Numbered from the stretch's first letter, positions 51,018 through 63,029 are shown. The stretch is DNA of 64,000 nt from Xenorhabdus budapestensis (GCF_002632465.1 NZ_NIBS01000007.1:117569-181568); one strand, 5' to 3'. The notes: generated by a model not told the origin, from the letters alone. Made by a program: numbers and translations.

Positions 51018-52220
51018 ATGTCAAGTAAGCTGGTACTGGTTCTTAATTGCGGTAGCTCCTCTCTGAAATTCGCTATCATCGATCCTGCCAATGGTGAAGA
51101 ATATCTGTCTGGTTTGGCTGAATGTTTTGGTCTGCCAGAAGCCCGTATTAAATGGAAAATAGATGGCGCGAAAAACGAAGCTGCTTTAGGTGCCGGCGCA
51201 GCACACAGTGAAGCTTTGAACTTCATTGTTAATACGATTTTGTCTGAAAAGCCAGAACTTTCTGAGCAAATTTCAGCCATCGGTCACCGTATCGTTCACG
51301 GCGGTGAAAAATTCACTTCTTCTGTGATTATCACTGATGAAGTTATCAAAGGTATTGAAGCGGCGATCCCATTCGCACCACTGCACAACCCTGCACACCT
51401 GATCGGTATCGCAGAAGCGAAAAAAGCCTTCCCTCATCTGGTTGAGAAAAACATTGCAGTATTTGATACCGCATTCCACCAGTCTATGCCTGAAGAAGCG
51501 TACCTGTATGCACTGCCATACAATTTGTACAAAGAACATGGCATCCGCCGTTACGGTGCACACGGTACTAGCCATTTCTATGTTTCCCGTGAAGCAGCTA
51601 AGATGCTGAACAAACCCGTTGAAGAACTGAACATTATCACTTGCCACTTGGGTAACGGTGGCTCTGTTTCTGCCATTGTTAACGGTAAGTGTGTTGATAC
51701 TTCTATGGGTCTGACCCCACTGGAAGGCCTGGTTATGGGTACTCGCAGCGGTGACATCGACCCAGCTATCGTATTCCACCTGCATGATGCAATGGGCATG
51801 AGCATTGACCAGATCAATACTTTACTGACCAAAGAATCCGGTTTCCTAGGTCTGACTGAAGTGACCAGCGACTGCCGTTATGTAGAAGATAACTACGAAA
51901 CCAAAGCAGATGCAAAACGTGCAATGGACGTTTACTGCCACCGTCTGGCGAAATATATCGGTGCTTACGGTGCATTGATGGAAGGTCGTCTGGATGCAGT
52001 CATCTTCACTGGCGGCATCGGTGAAAACTCTGCTCTGGTTCGTGAGCTGACTCTGAAAAAAGTTGCTCTGCTAGGCTTTGAATACGATCACGAGCGTAAC
52101 CTTGCCGCGCGTTTCGGTAAAGATGGCGTGATCACAACTGACAACAGCCGTCCTGCTCTGGTGATCCCAACCAATGAAGAATTGGTGATCGCTCAGGACT
52201 CAGCGCGCCTGACTGCATAA
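51018..52220 (+). CDS. ackA: AckA, acetate kinase
   Basis: Interconverts acetyl phosphate plus ADP and acetate plus ATP. The 400-residue ASKHA-fold enzyme has [14 protein letters not shown] at the N-terminus, [12 protein letters not shown] (catalytic Arg), [25 protein letters not shown] and FTGGIGENS. It equals E. coli AckA in length. Upstream is a 240-base AT-rich gap with a modest ribosome binding site (TAGG). pta follows after 97 bases. Confidence 0.98.
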   Translation: MSSKLVLVLNCGSSSLKFAIIDPANGEEYLSGLAECFGLPEARIKWKIDGAKNEAALGAGAAHSEALNFIVNTILSEKPELSEQISAIGHRIVHGGEKFTSSVIITDEVIKGIEAAIPFAPLHNPAHLIGIAEAKKAFPHLVEKNIAVFDTAFHQSMPEEAYLYALPYNLYKEHGIRRYGAHGTSHFYVSREAAKMLNKPVEELNIITCHLGNGGSVSAIVNGKCVDTSMGLTPLEGLVMGTRSGDIDPAIVFHLHDAMGMSIDQINTLLTKESGFLGLTEVTSDCRYVEDNYETKADAKRAMDVYCHRLAKYIGAYGALMEGRLDAVIFTGGIGENSALVRELTLKKVALLGFEYDHERNLAARFGKDGVITTDNSRPALVIPTNEELVIAQDSARLTA

Positions 52221-52235
52221 GTAATATAACTTCTG

Positions 52236-52262
52236 ATAACCGCCAGCATTGCTGGCGGTTAT
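52236..52262 (+). terminator. hairpin between ackA and pta
   Basis: A perfect 12-bp stem (ATAACCGCCAGC / GCTGGCGGTTAT, loop ATT) 15 bases after the ackA stop, followed by TTATC rather than a long T run. It may partly end the ackA message and so set the ackA:pta ratio. Confidence 0.7.
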
Positions 52263-52317
52263 TTATCACATTAAAGTAACGTTGATTGACTGACGAGCAA
52301 CCGTTAAAGAGGTTTCC

Positions 52318-54462
52318 GTGTCCCGTACAATTATGTTGATCCCTACTGGCACCAGCGTTGGTTTAACCAGTGTCAGCCTGGGTGTAATCCGCTCCATGGA
52401 GCAAAAAGGCGTTCGTCTGAGTGTCTTCAAACCTATCGCGCAACAACGTAACAGTGGCTCCCAAGACAGAACCACAACGATTATCCGCTCTCACTCCAGC
52501 ATTCCTGCTACTGATCCACTGGATATGGCTTATGTGGAATCTCTTCTGACCACCAACAAAAAAGATATGTTGATGGAAGAGATCGTGGCTCGCTACCACG
52601 CTAACACCAAAGACGCAGAAGTGGTTCTGATCGAAGGTTTGGTTCCGACTCGTAAACATCCATTTGCGCAGTCTCTGAACTATGAAATCGCCAAGACACT
52701 GAATGCTGAAATCGTGTTCGTTACTGCATTGGGTACTCACTCCCCGGAACAATTAAAAGAACAGATTGAACTGAGCCGCGCAGAATACGGTGGAAGCAAG
52801 AACAAGAACATCATCGGTGTCATTGTCAACAAACTAAATGCTCCGGTTGATGAGCAAGGTCGCACTCGTCCTGACCTGTCCGAAATCTTCGACGAAGCAA
52901 CAAAAGCCACCATTACTAATGTTGATCCGGAAACTGCATTCAAAAACAGCCCACTGCCAATTCTCGGCTGCATTCCATGGAATTTCGATCTGATCGCCAC
53001 CCGTGCGATTGACATGGCAAAACACCTGAAAGCAGACATTATCAATGAAGGTGCTATCCAAACCCGCCGTATCAAGTCTGTGACTTTCTGTGCCCGCAGC
53101 ATTCCAAACATGCTGGAATACTTCCGTCCTGGCTCTCTGCTGGTGACTTCAGCAGACCGTCCTGATGTTCTGATCACTGCTTGTCTGGCAGCCATGAACG
53201 GCGTTGAAGTTGGTGCGGTCCTGTTGACTGGTGGTTATAAGATTGATGACTCCATCCGTGAACTGTGTGAACGTGCATTCAGCACCGGTTTGCCTGTATT
53301 CACTGTGAAAACCAATACCTGGCAAACTTCCCTGAACCTGCAAAGTTTCAGTCTGGAAGTTCCTGCGGATGACCACGAGCGTATCGAAAAACTGCAAAAC
53401 TACGTTGCACAGCACATCAGCAACGAGTGGATTGATTCCCTGGCAGCCGCTTCTGAGCGTCCGAATCGCCTGTCTCCACCAGCATTCCGTTACCAGCTGA
53501 CCGAACTGGCACGTCAGGCTGGCAAACGTATCGTTCTGCCGGAAGGTGATGAGCCACGTACTGTTAAAGCAGCGTCTATCTGTGCTGAGCGTGGTATCGC
53601 TGAATGTATTCTGCTCGGTGATCCAGAAGAAATCCGCCGTGTGGCAGCCGCTCAGGGTGTTGAACTGGGTGCTGGCGTTGAAATCGTTAACCCGGCTTCT
53701 GTACGTGAACATTATGTTCCACGTCTGGTTGAACTACGTAAAAACAAAGGCATGACCGAAGTTGTTGCCCGTGAACAACTGGAAGACAACGTTGTTCTGG
53801 GCACAATGATGCTGGAACAAAGCGAAGTTGATGGTCTGGTTTCCGGTGCTGTTCACACAACGGCAAACACTATCCGTCCACCATTGCAGTTAATTAAAAC
53901 TGCACCAAACAGCTCTCTGGTCTCTTCTGTATTCTTCATGTTGCTGCCAGAACAAGTGCTGGTTTACGGTGACTGTGCAATCAACCCGGATCCAACCGCT
54001 GAGCAACTGTCTGAAATCGCGATTCAGTCCGCAGATTCTGCAAAAGCATTTGGTATCGAACCTCGTGTTGCCATGATCTCCTACTCCACCGGCAACTCTG
54101 GTGCCGGCAGCGATGTAGAGAAAGTTCGCGAAGCAACCCGCCTGGCACAGGAAAAACGCCCGGATCTGATCATTGACGGCCCATTGCAGTACGATGCGGC
54201 TATCATGGCAGACGTAGCAAAATCCAAAGCACCAAACTCTCCGGTTGCTGGTCAGGCTACTGTGTTCATCTTCCCGGATCTGAACACCGGTAACACCACT
54301 TATAAAGCAGTACAGCGCTCTGCGGATCTGGTTTCTATCGGGCCAATGCTGCAAGGTATGCGTAAACCTGTTAACGACCTGTCCCGTGGCGCACTGGTTG
54401 ACGACATCGTTTATACCGTTGCACTGACTGCTATTCAGGCAACTCAGCAGGAAAACGAGTAA
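52318..54462 (+). CDS. pta: Pta, phosphate acetyltransferase
   Basis: Converts acetyl-CoA and phosphate to acetyl phosphate; with AckA it forms the acetate overflow and acetyl-phosphate pathway. The 714-residue enterobacterial long form has an N-terminal P-loop-like domain ([16 protein letters not shown]), a central DRTGG domain (about residues 220-330; [13 protein letters not shown]) and the C-terminal PTA_PTB catalytic domain ([42 protein letters not shown]). The GTG at 52318 follows AAAGAGG and gives the E. coli N-terminus. Confidence 0.98.
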   Translation: MSRTIMLIPTGTSVGLTSVSLGVIRSMEQKGVRLSVFKPIAQQRNSGSQDRTTTIIRSHSSIPATDPLDMAYVESLLTTNKKDMLMEEIVARYHANTKDAEVVLIEGLVPTRKHPFAQSLNYEIAKTLNAEIVFVTALGTHSPEQLKEQIELSRAEYGGSKNKNIIGVIVNKLNAPVDEQGRTRPDLSEIFDEATKATITNVDPETAFKNSPLPILGCIPWNFDLIATRAIDMAKHLKADIINEGAIQTRRIKSVTFCARSIPNMLEYFRPGSLLVTSADRPDVLITACLAAMNGVEVGAVLLTGGYKIDDSIRELCERAFSTGLPVFTVKTNTWQTSLNLQSFSLEVPADDHERIEKLQNYVAQHISNEWIDSLAAASERPNRLSPPAFRYQLTELARQAGKRIVLPEGDEPRTVKAASICAERGIAECILLGDPEEIRRVAAAQGVELGAGVEIVNPASVREHYVPRLVELRKNKGMTEVVAREQLEDNVVLGTMMLEQSEVDGLVSGAVHTTANTIRPPLQLIKTAPNSSLVSSVFFMLLPEQVLVYGDCAINPDPTAEQLSEIAIQSADSAKAFGIEPRVAMISYSTGNSGAGSDVEKVREATRLAQEKRPDLIIDGPLQYDAAIMADVAKSKAPNSPVAGQATVFIFPDLNTGNTTYKAVQRSADLVSIGPMLQGMRKPVNDLSRGALVDDIVYTVALTAIQATQQENE

Positions 54463-54485
54463 TTTTTACGTGAGCTTGTCTTCTA

Positions 54486-54510
54486 CAATCCCGGCTTTTA
54501 GCCGGGATTG
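54486..54510. terminator. hairpin after pta
   Basis: A perfect 11-bp stem (CAATCCCGGCT / AGCCGGGATTG, loop TTT) 23 bases after the pta stop. A T run is lacking. The following 264 AT-rich bases up to the converging permease gene show no gene. Confidence 0.75.
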
Positions 54511-54774
54511 AGTAAAACGGAATTTGGTATCACAATCACAAAGAGTTGCAAAGATATTTCAGCTTCCATCTGGTATAACAATATAAATAAAGGAATAATA
54601 TTTATCCGATTAATATTTTTCCACAATCTATCTATAATAGAATTTAAATAATATTTATTTAACTCAATAAACTTAAAATATTATTAATTAATAAACTATC
54701 AGAAATAACTTCTAATAACAGTAATAGATTGAAAATTAACTGACAGTTATTTATTTTCTGATATTCAAATTCTA

Positions 54775-56193
54775 TTAATTAATCATCTCTATAATCGTTT
54801 TCTGCTGCTTTTTCCGCATACGCCATAAAATTTCCAATATCACAAACCAGATAGGTGTGCCAAATAATGCAATACGCGTATCATAATCAAAGATCATAAT
54901 CACTACTGTGAAAGCAAAAAATATCAGGGTACACCATGTCATCGGAATGCCCATTGGCATTTTATATGCAGAAACCTGATGTAAATCAGGCCGTTTCTTA
55001 CGGTACGCCAGATAAGCAAGCAATATCATGCACCAACTATAAACAACCATGATGGCTGCCACAGTTGAAACAATGGTAAATAACTTCATAACATCGGGAA
55101 TAATAAACAGCAGAAGGACACCACTTGCCATACAGACAACAGAGAATATCAGGCTGAAAATTGGGATTGCATTACCCACCGAAAGCAACCCAAATTTACC
55201 ATGTGCCAGCTTTTCCGTGGACAAGCCATACAACATGCGGGTACAGGCGTATAATCCACTGTTTGCTGAGGACATAGCTGAGGTCAGTGCCACAAAATTG
55301 ATGACTGCGGCGGCGGCCGGTAATCCGGCTAATGCAAACAACGTAACAAATGGGCTGACTTCAGGAGAGATGTGCGGCCATGAAGTGACGGCAATAATGC
55401 ACATCATGGAAAATACATAGAAAATAATGATACGGATAGGAATACTATTAATGGATTTTGGTAAGATTTTCTCCGGCTCTTTCGTTTCAGCCGTAACTGT
55501 ACCCACCAGCTCAATGCCAGTAAAAGAGAAAATGGCAATTTGAAAACCCGCCAGAAACCCGATTACACCATTGGGCAAGAATACTTCTGGCTCAGTCAGA
55601 TGACGAACAGATGCTGTTACTCCATTAGGTGAAGTCCAGCCAACAACAACCATTCCTACCCCAACAATAATCAGTGCAATTATTGCCACTACTTTGATCA
55701 TGGCAAACCAAAATTCAGCCTCTCCGAACAATCGCACCGTAAAAAAGTTACATAAACACATCAATCCCAAAATAAACAACGCGGTAAACCAGAGGGAAAT
55801 ATCAGGAAACCAGTACTGAATATAGCCACCACATACCACAACATCAGCAATGCAGCTCACTACCCAGCTCATCCAATATGTCCATCCCAGAAAATAACTG
55901 GCTTTTTCCCCTAAATAATCAGCAACAAAATCAGCGAACGTACGGTAATCCAGCTTAGTGAGCAATAGTTCTCCCATTGCTCGCATAACCATAAAGGCAA
56001 AAAAACCGATCAACAGGTAAGTCAAAATAATGGATGTGCCTGATACAGCTATGGTTTTCCCTGTCCCCATGAATAGACCTGTCCCGATAGCTCCGCCAAT
56101 GGCAATTAACTGGACATGGCGTTTTCCTAATCCACGGTGAAGTTTCTGTGCACCTATCGGCTGCTCTACAGGTGTTTTTACCGTATTTGTCAT
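54775..56193 (-). CDS. amino-acid permease (APC/AAT family), CycA-like, linked to ast
   Basis: A 472-residue permease with twelve hydrophobic helices. The family start LHRGLGKRHVQLIAIGGAIGTGLFMGTGK is clear, as are the AGFQIAIFSFTGIELVGTVTAETKEPEKILPKSINSIPIRI segment and ALTSAMSSANSGLYACTRML. It is closest to CycA-type D-Ala/D-Ser/Gly symporters among those I can recall, but substrate is not fixed by sequence. The ATG at 56193 has GGAGG upstream. It follows astE by only 47 bases on the same strand, which suggests co-transcription and uptake of arginine or a related amino acid for the AST pathway. Confidence 0.85.
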   Translation of the reverse strand: MTNTVKTPVEQPIGAQKLHRGLGKRHVQLIAIGGAIGTGLFMGTGKTIAVSGTSIILTYLLIGFFAFMVMRAMGELLLTKLDYRTFADFVADYLGEKASYFLGWTYWMSWVVSCIADVVVCGGYIQYWFPDISLWFTALFILGLMCLCNFFTVRLFGEAEFWFAMIKVVAIIALIIVGVGMVVVGWTSPNGVTASVRHLTEPEVFLPNGVIGFLAGFQIAIFSFTGIELVGTVTAETKEPEKILPKSINSIPIRIIIFYVFSMMCIIAVTSWPHISPEVSPFVTLFALAGLPAAAAVINFVALTSAMSSANSGLYACTRMLYGLSTEKLAHGKFGLLSVGNAIPIFSLIFSVVCMASGVLLLFIIPDVMKLFTIVSTVAAIMVVYSWCMILLAYLAYRKKRPDLHQVSAYKMPMGIPMTWCTLIFFAFTVVIMIFDYDTRIALFGTPIWFVILEILWRMRKKQQKTIIEMIN

Positions 56194-56240
56194 CAATAAC
56201 CTCCACGGTTTTCTGTTTATTATGAATTTACATAAATTGA

Positions 56241-57230
56241 TTACATTATTTGCTCCAATAACAGACCCGCTCTTAGACCAATGGCAACATTGGCATTGGG
56301 GAACAAAATAAAGTTTGCCGGGGAAATAATTTCCCAGAATTGATTTTCCTGACTGGCAATTTCAAAACCATCCGGCAGTGCAGTGAAGTTTTTTGTATTT
56401 TCTGGAATATGAAGCCGGAAACTACTGTCTTGTTTGATAATTGAATCGATAACGCGGTAACGTTTGATTGTCGGTTTTTCCCGTTTAACAGAGAACGAGC
56501 CTGCTACCAGATCATGTAATGCCATCGTGATATTTCTGAATTTAGTCAGCTCATTCTGTCCAAAGGGATACGCCTTGCCAATTTCCATCGTACAACTATC
56601 CATGTTGAAATATTGGCTGGTAAATTGACTGAATGTACCACCTTCACTTTTATGGAAAACCAGTGCATCAATATCGCTTCCCTCCAGCCATTGTAATAAA
56701 TCAGCCGCATACTCACGCTGTTGGAAAGGTAATAACGCAAATTGTTCATGACAAGAGCCACGAATGGCAGTATGCAGATCAAGATGCCAGCGTCGTGCTG
56801 ATGCCATAACCATCGGCTCCTGAAAGAATTGCTGTATCACAGATTCCAGTTCTGCTGCCCGCTCTGATTCAATCCCGGCAGGAAAATTCTGATACCGTCC
56901 ACCAAACATGCGATTGAGATCATTGTGAATATAGCGCTTATTGTCACGCATGGCGGGCAAATTACCGAAAATCAGCAATAGGTTATGTTGTAATGATAAA
57001 GTTCCCTGCACCAGTTGTGATAATAATTGGAGCAGAATCTCCACAGGAGCTGTTTCATTACCATGTATCCCTGCGGAAATAATCAATGTATCGCTTTTCC
57101 TCTGTTGTGGAATTAGCTGTAATACGCCTTTCGCCAGCCATGTTGCTGTTAATGAGGGCGGGAAGCTGAGCATGTTCTCAAGATTTTTTTCAAGCGACTT
57201 CTTTTCAAGCAACAGAGAAAGTAAATCCAT
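56241..57230 (-). CDS. astE: AstE, succinylglutamate desuccinylase
   Basis: Last step of arginine succinyltransferase degradation: N-succinylglutamate to succinate and glutamate. A 329-residue zinc carboxypeptidase-type enzyme (AspA/AstE family). Zinc ligands: His and Glu in SAGIHGNETAP (about 52-60) and His in WHLDLHTAIRGS (about 150); the C-terminal catalytic Glu lies in CTMEIGKAYPFG (about 212). It starts 12 bases after astB. Confidence 0.95.
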   Translation of the reverse strand: MDLLSLLLEKKSLEKNLENMLSFPPSLTATWLAKGVLQLIPQQRKSDTLIISAGIHGNETAPVEILLQLLSQLVQGTLSLQHNLLLIFGNLPAMRDNKRYIHNDLNRMFGGRYQNFPAGIESERAAELESVIQQFFQEPMVMASARRWHLDLHTAIRGSCHEQFALLPFQQREYAADLLQWLEGSDIDALVFHKSEGGTFSQFTSQYFNMDSCTMEIGKAYPFGQNELTKFRNITMALHDLVAGSFSVKREKPTIKRYRVIDSIIKQDSSFRLHIPENTKNFTALPDGFEIASQENQFWEIISPANFILFPNANVAIGLRAGLLLEQIM

Positions 57231-57242
57231 TTGACCTCCCGA

Positions 57243-58586
57243 TTAACGCTGAAATTCATAGACAGAGCCAATATCGAGGATCTGAGTTAATTCATCCAGA
57301 GCAAAATAGACTTCTGTTAACAATTGTGGATCGGCCAGATCATCGGCATACAAAGAATCACGATAATGACGTTCAACCCAGTCCGTTAAACGCAGGTACA
57401 GCTCTGGGGTCATCAGTACAGCCGGATTGACTGCTGCCAATTCTTTCTCTTTCATGGCAACCCGAAGCCGCAGACAAGCCGGCCCGCCACCGTTACGCAT
57501 ACTTTCGCGCAAATCAAAGAAATGGAGTTTACTGATAGGTGAATTTTCTGACGCAACCAGAGACTGTAAGTACGCTGAAACATTGGCATTTTGCCGGCAC
57601 TCTTCCGGCAAAATCAGCATCATGCTGCCATCAGGCTGGCTTAATAACTGACTGTTGAAAAGATAAGATCTTACCGTATCCTGAATGGTCACTTGCGATG
57701 CCGGTACTTCAATTGTGATCAACTTTTGCTCCAGATGGGCCAGTTTTTCCTTAAGTTCAGCCAATACTGACTGCTGGTTTAAAAATGCCTGTTCATGATA
57801 GAAAAAAACATTCCGGTTACTGACAGCAATCACATCGTTATGGAAGACTCCGCTATCAATAGCAATGGGATTCTGCTGAGCAAAGACAATTTGTGTTTCC
57901 TCAAGCTGATGTAATCGTGCGATGGCCTGACTTGCTTCCAATGTCTGCCGCGCAGGATAATGTTCTGATGTTATCCCATACTGAAAGGCACTACGCCCAT
58001 AAACAAATAACTGCACTCCCGCTTCATCATACTCACCACAAAAACGATTATGATTTGCTGCGCCCTCATCGCCCCAATCAGCATGTTGGGGTAATGGATC
58101 ATGGTGGACAAAATAGTTTTGATCGGAAAAAACCGCCTTTAATATCTGGGATGTTGTGACACTTTCCAGTGAGCGATGCAGCTTGTTATTTAAATTTGCT
58201 ACCGTAAAGTGAACTCGCCGATCTGCACTATCAGCAGAAGGTGAAACTGTTGCTGCATTAGCTGTCCACATGGCAGAAGCTGAACTGAGATTGGACAGTA
58301 ACAACGGTGAATAACGTGCAGCTTTACTTAATACCTGCTCATCATTGCCTGTAAACCCAAGTTGCCGCAGGGCGGGTAGATTAGGGCGTTGTTGCGGGGG
58401 CAAAATCCCCTGTACTAATCCCATATCAGACAATGCTTTCATTTTTAGTAACCCCTGAAGTGCCGCTCTACGGGGATTAGACTCTTGTCCACGATGATTC
58501 ATTGAGGCTTCATTACCCATCGACAACCCGGCATAATGATGCGTCATGCCCACCAAACCATCAAAGTTTGCTTCAATTCCCGACAT
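57243..58586 (-). CDS. astB: AstB, N-succinylarginine dihydrolase
   Basis: Hydrolyses N-succinylarginine to succinylornithine, CO2 and ammonia. A 447-residue member of the amidinotransferase-like superfamily. Conserved parts: [68 protein letters not shown] and [14 protein letters not shown] with the catalytic Cys. The ATG at 58586 follows GAGGTCATT; with it the length equals E. coli AstB, whereas the frame is open nine codons further. Confidence 0.96.
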   Translation of the reverse strand: MSGIEANFDGLVGMTHHYAGLSMGNEASMNHRGQESNPRRAALQGLLKMKALSDMGLVQGILPPQQRPNLPALRQLGFTGNDEQVLSKAARYSPLLLSNLSSASAMWTANAATVSPSADSADRRVHFTVANLNNKLHRSLESVTTSQILKAVFSDQNYFVHHDPLPQHADWGDEGAANHNRFCGEYDEAGVQLFVYGRSAFQYGITSEHYPARQTLEASQAIARLHQLEETQIVFAQQNPIAIDSGVFHNDVIAVSNRNVFFYHEQAFLNQQSVLAELKEKLAHLEQKLITIEVPASQVTIQDTVRSYLFNSQLLSQPDGSMMLILPEECRQNANVSAYLQSLVASENSPISKLHFFDLRESMRNGGGPACLRLRVAMKEKELAAVNPAVLMTPELYLRLTDWVERHYRDSLYADDLADPQLLTEVYFALDELTQILDIGSVYEFQR

Positions 58587-58637
58587 AATGACCTCGGTTC
58601 TTCTGCTGTTCATTGAAAATGATGTTAATCGGAAAAA

Positions 58638-60116
58638 TTAAGAGCGGAAAAAATCAAGCCCCGGCACAGGTGTATCAGGCAGAGTTAATTTGTCTGTCGC
58701 CAGAGATGCCATCGGCCAGGCACAATAATCTGCGGCATAGTAAGCACTTGGGCGATGATTACCTGATGCGCCAATCCCGCCAAAAGGTGCTTTGCTGGAA
58801 GCGCCGGTCAATGGTTTATTCCAGTTCACAATTCCGGCTCTTGCTTCCTCTAACAAACGCTGAAAAAGACTCTCATCAGGTGATATCAATCCCGATGCCA
58901 GACCAAATCGAGTGTCATTAGCAATGGAAATAGCCTCCTCAAAACTGTCGTAGCGTTGCAAAGTCAATAGAGGGCCGAAATATTCTTCATCGGGAATATG
59001 ACTGACACCCGTCAGATCGATAATACCAGGGGTCATAAATGTTGAGTGAGGATCGGGCTGTGTCAAAATGAGCAAGGCAGTACCTCCCAATGCTAATAAT
59101 CGGGATTGAGCATCCAGTAAGCTTTCTGCCGCAGTCAAAGAGATAACTCCGCCCATGAAAGGTTGAGGATCTGCATCCCAACGGGATGGAACTATCTGAC
59201 GCGTTGCTTCGACCAACCGCTGGATCAGTGCATCTCCCCTCTCTCCACGTCTTACCAACAACCTGCGAGCACAAGTACAACGTTGCCCGGCGGAGATAAA
59301 TGCGGATTGAATAATGGTATACACGGCTGCATCCAGATCCTCATAATCATCCACGATCAAGGCATTGTTGCCTCCCATCTCCAACGCCAGCATTTTTTCC
59401 GGTTGCCCGGCCAGCAAACGGTGGAAATGAAAACCGGTTGTTGCACTGCCCGTAAACAACACACCGTCAATCTCGCAGCTATCCAGTAAAGCACCGCCAG
59501 TATCTCTGCCTCCCTGAACGAGATTCAGCACTCCCGCAGGTAAGCCCGCTCTGACCCATAAAGCCATGGTTTTTTCTGCTGTTATTGGGGTCAGTTCACT
59601 TGGTTTAAATACTAATGTGTTACCGGCAATTAATGCAGGGACGATATGACCGTTAGGTAAATGTCCCGGGAAATTGTAAGGGCCGAAAACTGCCATCACA
59701 CCGTGGGGGCGATGCTGTAATATGGCTTTGCCGTCCGGCATAGTGGTTTCAAAATAACCTGTCCGTTGCTGCCATGCTTCAATGGAAATAGCAACTTTAC
59801 CAATCATGGCTTGAACTTCCGCCCGGGTTTCCCACAACGGTTTGCTGGTTTCTTCACTGATCACACGGGCAATTGTTTCTTTTTCCTGTGCTAATAAATC
59901 AGCAAACGTCTGAACAATAGCAATACGCTTTTCAGCTGCCAGTTTTGCCCATGCCGGAAACGCTCTACGGGCTGCCTGGCAGGCTTCATCCACTTGATTA
60001 ACAGAAGCACTATGTGCCTGCCATAAAACTTTCTGATCAACGGGTGAATGTTTGACGATCAGTACACCTTGCCCTGCAATCCAATTACCATCAATGTAAT
60101 TTGCTTGATAATTCAT
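58638..60116 (-). CDS. astD: AstD, succinylglutamic semialdehyde dehydrogenase
   Basis: Oxidises N-succinylglutamate 5-semialdehyde with NAD. A 492-residue aldehyde dehydrogenase: [31 protein letters not shown] (cofactor site), FTGSATTG, catalytic Glu in LEMGGNNAL (about 253), and Cys in [12 protein letters not shown] (about 287). The ATG overlaps the astA stop by four bases. Length as in E. coli. Confidence 0.96.
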   Translation of the reverse strand: MNYQANYIDGNWIAGQGVLIVKHSPVDQKVLWQAHSASVNQVDEACQAARRAFPAWAKLAAEKRIAIVQTFADLLAQEKETIARVISEETSKPLWETRAEVQAMIGKVAISIEAWQQRTGYFETTMPDGKAILQHRPHGVMAVFGPYNFPGHLPNGHIVPALIAGNTLVFKPSELTPITAEKTMALWVRAGLPAGVLNLVQGGRDTGGALLDSCEIDGVLFTGSATTGFHFHRLLAGQPEKMLALEMGGNNALIVDDYEDLDAAVYTIIQSAFISAGQRCTCARRLLVRRGERGDALIQRLVEATRQIVPSRWDADPQPFMGGVISLTAAESLLDAQSRLLALGGTALLILTQPDPHSTFMTPGIIDLTGVSHIPDEEYFGPLLTLQRYDSFEEAISIANDTRFGLASGLISPDESLFQRLLEEARAGIVNWNKPLTGASSKAPFGGIGASGNHRPSAYYAADYCAWPMASLATDKLTLPDTPVPGLDFFRS

Positions 60117-61174
60117 TGTGAAGTTTCCTCAGAAAAAAGAGCAACACAGCGTACTGACTCCCCTTCCGCCACCTGAATTACATCCATTTCTGCGGAAGTC
60201 AACTTCAATTCATTATTATTTAGTTTATGAATGTCAGCAGGATCAGGGATACTCAGTAGCAATGCTTTAAAATCCTGAAAATGTAGGTTAGAAACAATAT
60301 ATAATCTGCCATTACCCTGTCTGGAAACATTTTCGCATTTTTGTACAGACACAAGCTGGCTTGCTTTTACCGCCCGTACATCATCAATATCAGCCTGTAA
60401 GATGGCACCGGCATCAAAAATATCGACCAAATCGTGATAGATAAAACCTTCTTTCTCTAAAATGATACGGGCTGGCACAGTATTCTCATGTACCTGCCCG
60501 ATAGCCCGTTGTGCCTCTTCAGGCAACAGAGGGACATAAATCGGATGGAACGGCATTAATTCAGCAATAAATGTTTTCGCACCAATGCCTGTTAAATAAT
60601 CCGCCTGTGCAAAAGGGACATTGAAAAAGTGTTGCCCAAGAGCATTCCAGAATGGCGATTCTCCCTGTTTATTTACCACTCCGCGCATTTCCGCGAAAAT
60701 AGATTTCGGAAAAAGATGACGAAAGGCCGAAATAAATAAGAACCGACTTCTGGAGAGGAAAACACCATTGCGTCCCCCATGATAAGTAGGATCAAGGAAC
60801 AAGGTACACAATTCACTGCATCCGGTGTAATCCTGACCAACAATTAGTGTTTCAAAAGAGTTGTAAACACCTAATTCACGGGATGAGCGCACAGATTTCT
60901 GTACCCGGTAATTATAGAAAGGCTCCTCTAACCCAACCGCAACTTCCAGCGCACTCACCCCAATAACACGATGCTTTTCCGTGTCTTCCAGAGTAAACAA
61001 GAATCCCTGTTGTGAGCGTCCGCGGGCATCATTAAATGAATCAATACTGCGTGAAATCCGGGACGCCAAGTATTCCTGATTGTTTGGCAACGATGTTAAA
61101 CCAACTCCAGCACAAGATGAGAGATTGAGAATATCCCCCAAATCTTTATGTTGAACGGATCTGAATAGCATCAT
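60113..61174 (-). CDS. astA: AstA, arginine N-succinyltransferase
   Basis: Transfers succinyl from succinyl-CoA to arginine, the committing step of the AST pathway. A 353-residue GNAT-fold enzyme: [64 protein letters not shown] and [15 protein letters not shown]. Preceded by GAGGTG; two adjacent ATGs (61174 and 61171) are possible. About 20 bases after astC. Confidence 0.95.
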   Translation of the reverse strand: MMLFRSVQHKDLGDILNLSSCAGVGLTSLPNNQEYLASRISRSIDSFNDARGRSQQGFLFTLEDTEKHRVIGVSALEVAVGLEEPFYNYRVQKSVRSSRELGVYNSFETLIVGQDYTGCSELCTLFLDPTYHGGRNGVFLSRSRFLFISAFRHLFPKSIFAEMRGVVNKQGESPFWNALGQHFFNVPFAQADYLTGIGAKTFIAELMPFHPIYVPLLPEEAQRAIGQVHENTVPARIILEKEGFIYHDLVDIFDAGAILQADIDDVRAVKASQLVSVQKCENVSRQGNGRLYIVSNLHFQDFKALLLSIPDPADIHKLNNNELKLTSAEMDVIQVAEGESVRCVALFSEETSQ

Positions 61175-61195
61175 GGTATCACCTCAAAACTACTT

Positions 61196-62407
61196 TTATT
61201 CCTGAACAAATCGCTTGAAGGCGTTTTCAAGTCGGGCAAAGCCTTCGTTGATATCCTGTTGTTCAATATTTAATGCCGGAGCAAAACGCAGCACATCTGG
61301 CCCGGCAATCAGGGCAATTAACCCTTCTTCCGCCGCGATATTGGTCAGAGTTTTAGCCTTGCCCTGATATTTTTTCTCCAGCTCTGCCCCCAGTAGTAAC
61401 CCCTTGCCACGGATTTCACTGAACAACGGGTAACGTTGGTTCAAGGTGGACATCTGCCGGATAAATTCATGGTGACGCGCCTGCACACCTGCCAGAAATT
61501 CCCGCTGATTGACGATGCTCAATACCTTATGAGCAACTGCGGCTGCCAATGGGTTACCACCGAATGTTGTACCGTGTGAACCCGGCTGGAAAACCTCGGC
61601 AATATGTTGTTTAACCAGCATAGCCCCGATAGGGAAACCACCTCCTAGCCCTTTCGCACTGGTTAATATATCTGGCTCAACACCTGTTTCTTCGTAAGCA
61701 TACAGATAGCCCGTGCGACCAATTCCTGTCTGTATTTCGTCAAAAATCAGCAGGGCCTGATGTTGATCACACAACTCCCTTAAAGCCTCCAGAAATGCCT
61801 GATCAGCAAGGATAATTCCCCCTTCACCAATAATGGGTTCAACAATAACTGCACAGGTCTTTTCAGAAATATGTGCTTTGATCGTTTCAATATCGTTATA
61901 AGGGAGGTGAGTAATTTGTTGTGGAAGCGGAGCGAAATCTTGTGAGTATTTGGGTTGCCCCCCAACTGTCACTGTAAATAGTGTCCTGCCGTGAAAAGAG
62001 TTTTCAAATGAGATAATTTCGTTTTTATGGCTGCCATATTTATCCAAGGCATATTTTCTGGCAATTTTCAGTGCTGCCTCATTCGCTTCAGCACCAGAGT
62101 TACAGAAAAAAACCTTATCAGCAAAGGTACTTTCAACCAGCGCTTGTGCCAGTTTTAGAACAGGTTCATTTGTATAACCATTACCGATATGCCAGAGGTT
62201 TTCCATTTGGGCACTTAACGCTTCTTTTAATTCATTATTGGCATGTCCCAATACGTTAACAGCAATACCTCCAGCAAAATCAATGTATCCTTTTCCATCC
62301 TGATCCCACACTCTGGAACCTTCAGCTCTGACCGGAATAAACGGTGCCGGTGAAAAACAAGGAACCATATACTGATCAAACCAACTTCTCTGAATCGTTT
62401 TCGACAT
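61196..62407 (-). CDS. astC: AstC, succinylornithine transaminase
   Basis: PLP aminotransferase (class III) that converts succinylornithine to the semialdehyde; it also acts on acetylornithine. The 403-residue protein has the motifs [62 protein letters not shown] and the PLP-lysine in [16 protein letters not shown]. The ATG at 62407 follows GAGGTAAAACAA and gives the E. coli-like start [12 protein letters not shown]; the frame is open 23 codons further. First gene of the ast operon. An argD could be an alternative label, but the ast context decides. Confidence 0.95.
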   Translation of the reverse strand: MSKTIQRSWFDQYMVPCFSPAPFIPVRAEGSRVWDQDGKGYIDFAGGIAVNVLGHANNELKEALSAQMENLWHIGNGYTNEPVLKLAQALVESTFADKVFFCNSGAEANEAALKIARKYALDKYGSHKNEIISFENSFHGRTLFTVTVGGQPKYSQDFAPLPQQITHLPYNDIETIKAHISEKTCAVIVEPIIGEGGIILADQAFLEALRELCDQHQALLIFDEIQTGIGRTGYLYAYEETGVEPDILTSAKGLGGGFPIGAMLVKQHIAEVFQPGSHGTTFGGNPLAAAVAHKVLSIVNQREFLAGVQARHHEFIRQMSTLNQRYPLFSEIRGKGLLLGAELEKKYQGKAKTLTNIAAEEGLIALIAGPDVLRFAPALNIEQQDINEGFARLENAFKRFVQE

Positions 62408-62715
62408 TTGTTTTACCTCGGAAAAATGAACAAGAAAGGCGATAATGAATTTATATTTAATAGAATATTTCTTCAAATTAATAGATAAAATTATATTTTC
62501 TATTAATTATTTCTATTGATTTCCAATTAAATTCATTCATTCGATCAACATTTCATTTAATTTTCAAATTAATCTTCCAATGCCTTTTATTGCCTGTTTT
62601 GGTTAACAATTAATCGAATCATTACCTTGATTTTTAACAAAGTCAACACAATAAAATCACAACAAATTTACTTTATGATGTTTTTCACAATTTATAAAAA
62701 TGATTTTTTCTTCAA

Positions 62716-62738
62716 TTTATGCAATGTTCATGCATAAA
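62716..62738. promoter_or_regulatory. 8-bp inverted repeat upstream of astC
   Basis: TTTATGCA (62716-62723), 7-base spacer ATGTTCA, TGCATAAA (62731-62738). About 310 bases before the astC ATG. Symmetry fits a dimeric regulator site; its half-site is not a recognisable ArgR box. Confidence 0.45.
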
Positions 62739-62819
62739 AACTAAATAAAAAGAGGTATAAAATTAGCGCGGACGAAAAAGCAGCTTTTTTTGCTCGATAA
62801 TTATTCAGTCCTTGAGGTG

Positions 62820-62850
62820 ATATTTTTTGATCAGATGTATCAAAAAATAT
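62820..62850. repeat. 12-bp perfect inverted repeat with 7-base loop
   Basis: ATATTTTTTGAT (62820-62831) and ATCAAAAAATAT (62839-62850), loop CAGATGT. As RNA it would form an AU-rich hairpin; as DNA a long operator-like palindrome. No gene adjoins it within 100 bases. Confidence 0.6.
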
Positions 62851-62960
62851 TTGCAAATACAAATTTTTAATATAATAAAAAAACATTAGATTAAAATCAT
62901 ATAGTTAGATGATATTTCTATAGAGGAGTGTTAGCGTCATTCAAAGAAATTGGCCTGATA

Positions 62961-62997
62961 ATCCCCCAGAAGCTGATTACCGTTGCTTCTGGAGGAT
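62961..62997 (-). terminator. hairpin after the NRPS gene
   Basis: A 13-bp stem with one mismatch (62961-62973 with 62985-62997; core CCAGAAGC / GCTTCTGG, 11-base loop), starting 33 bases after the NRPS stop on the minus strand. No T run follows, so its strength is uncertain. Confidence 0.6.
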
Positions 62998-63029
62998 CAT
63001 TTAATTGTAGTTATACAGCTAGTTGAAAC

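Larger units (their letters stand above)
62408..62960. other. intergenic region between the ast operon and the NRPS
   Basis: More than 550 very AT-rich bases with no gene. It holds the ast promoter. In E. coli astC uses a sigma-54 promoter and ArgR; I found no good TGGCAC-N5-TTGC and no clear ArgR box. Two inverted repeats stand out (62716-62738 and 62820-62850), listed separately. Confidence 0.55.

Noticed and set aside
62408..62760. Sigma-54 promoter or ArgR boxes before astC
   Set aside because: Expected from E. coli, but no sequence with GG and GC at the proper 10-base spacing and no convincing ArgR box could be found by eye.
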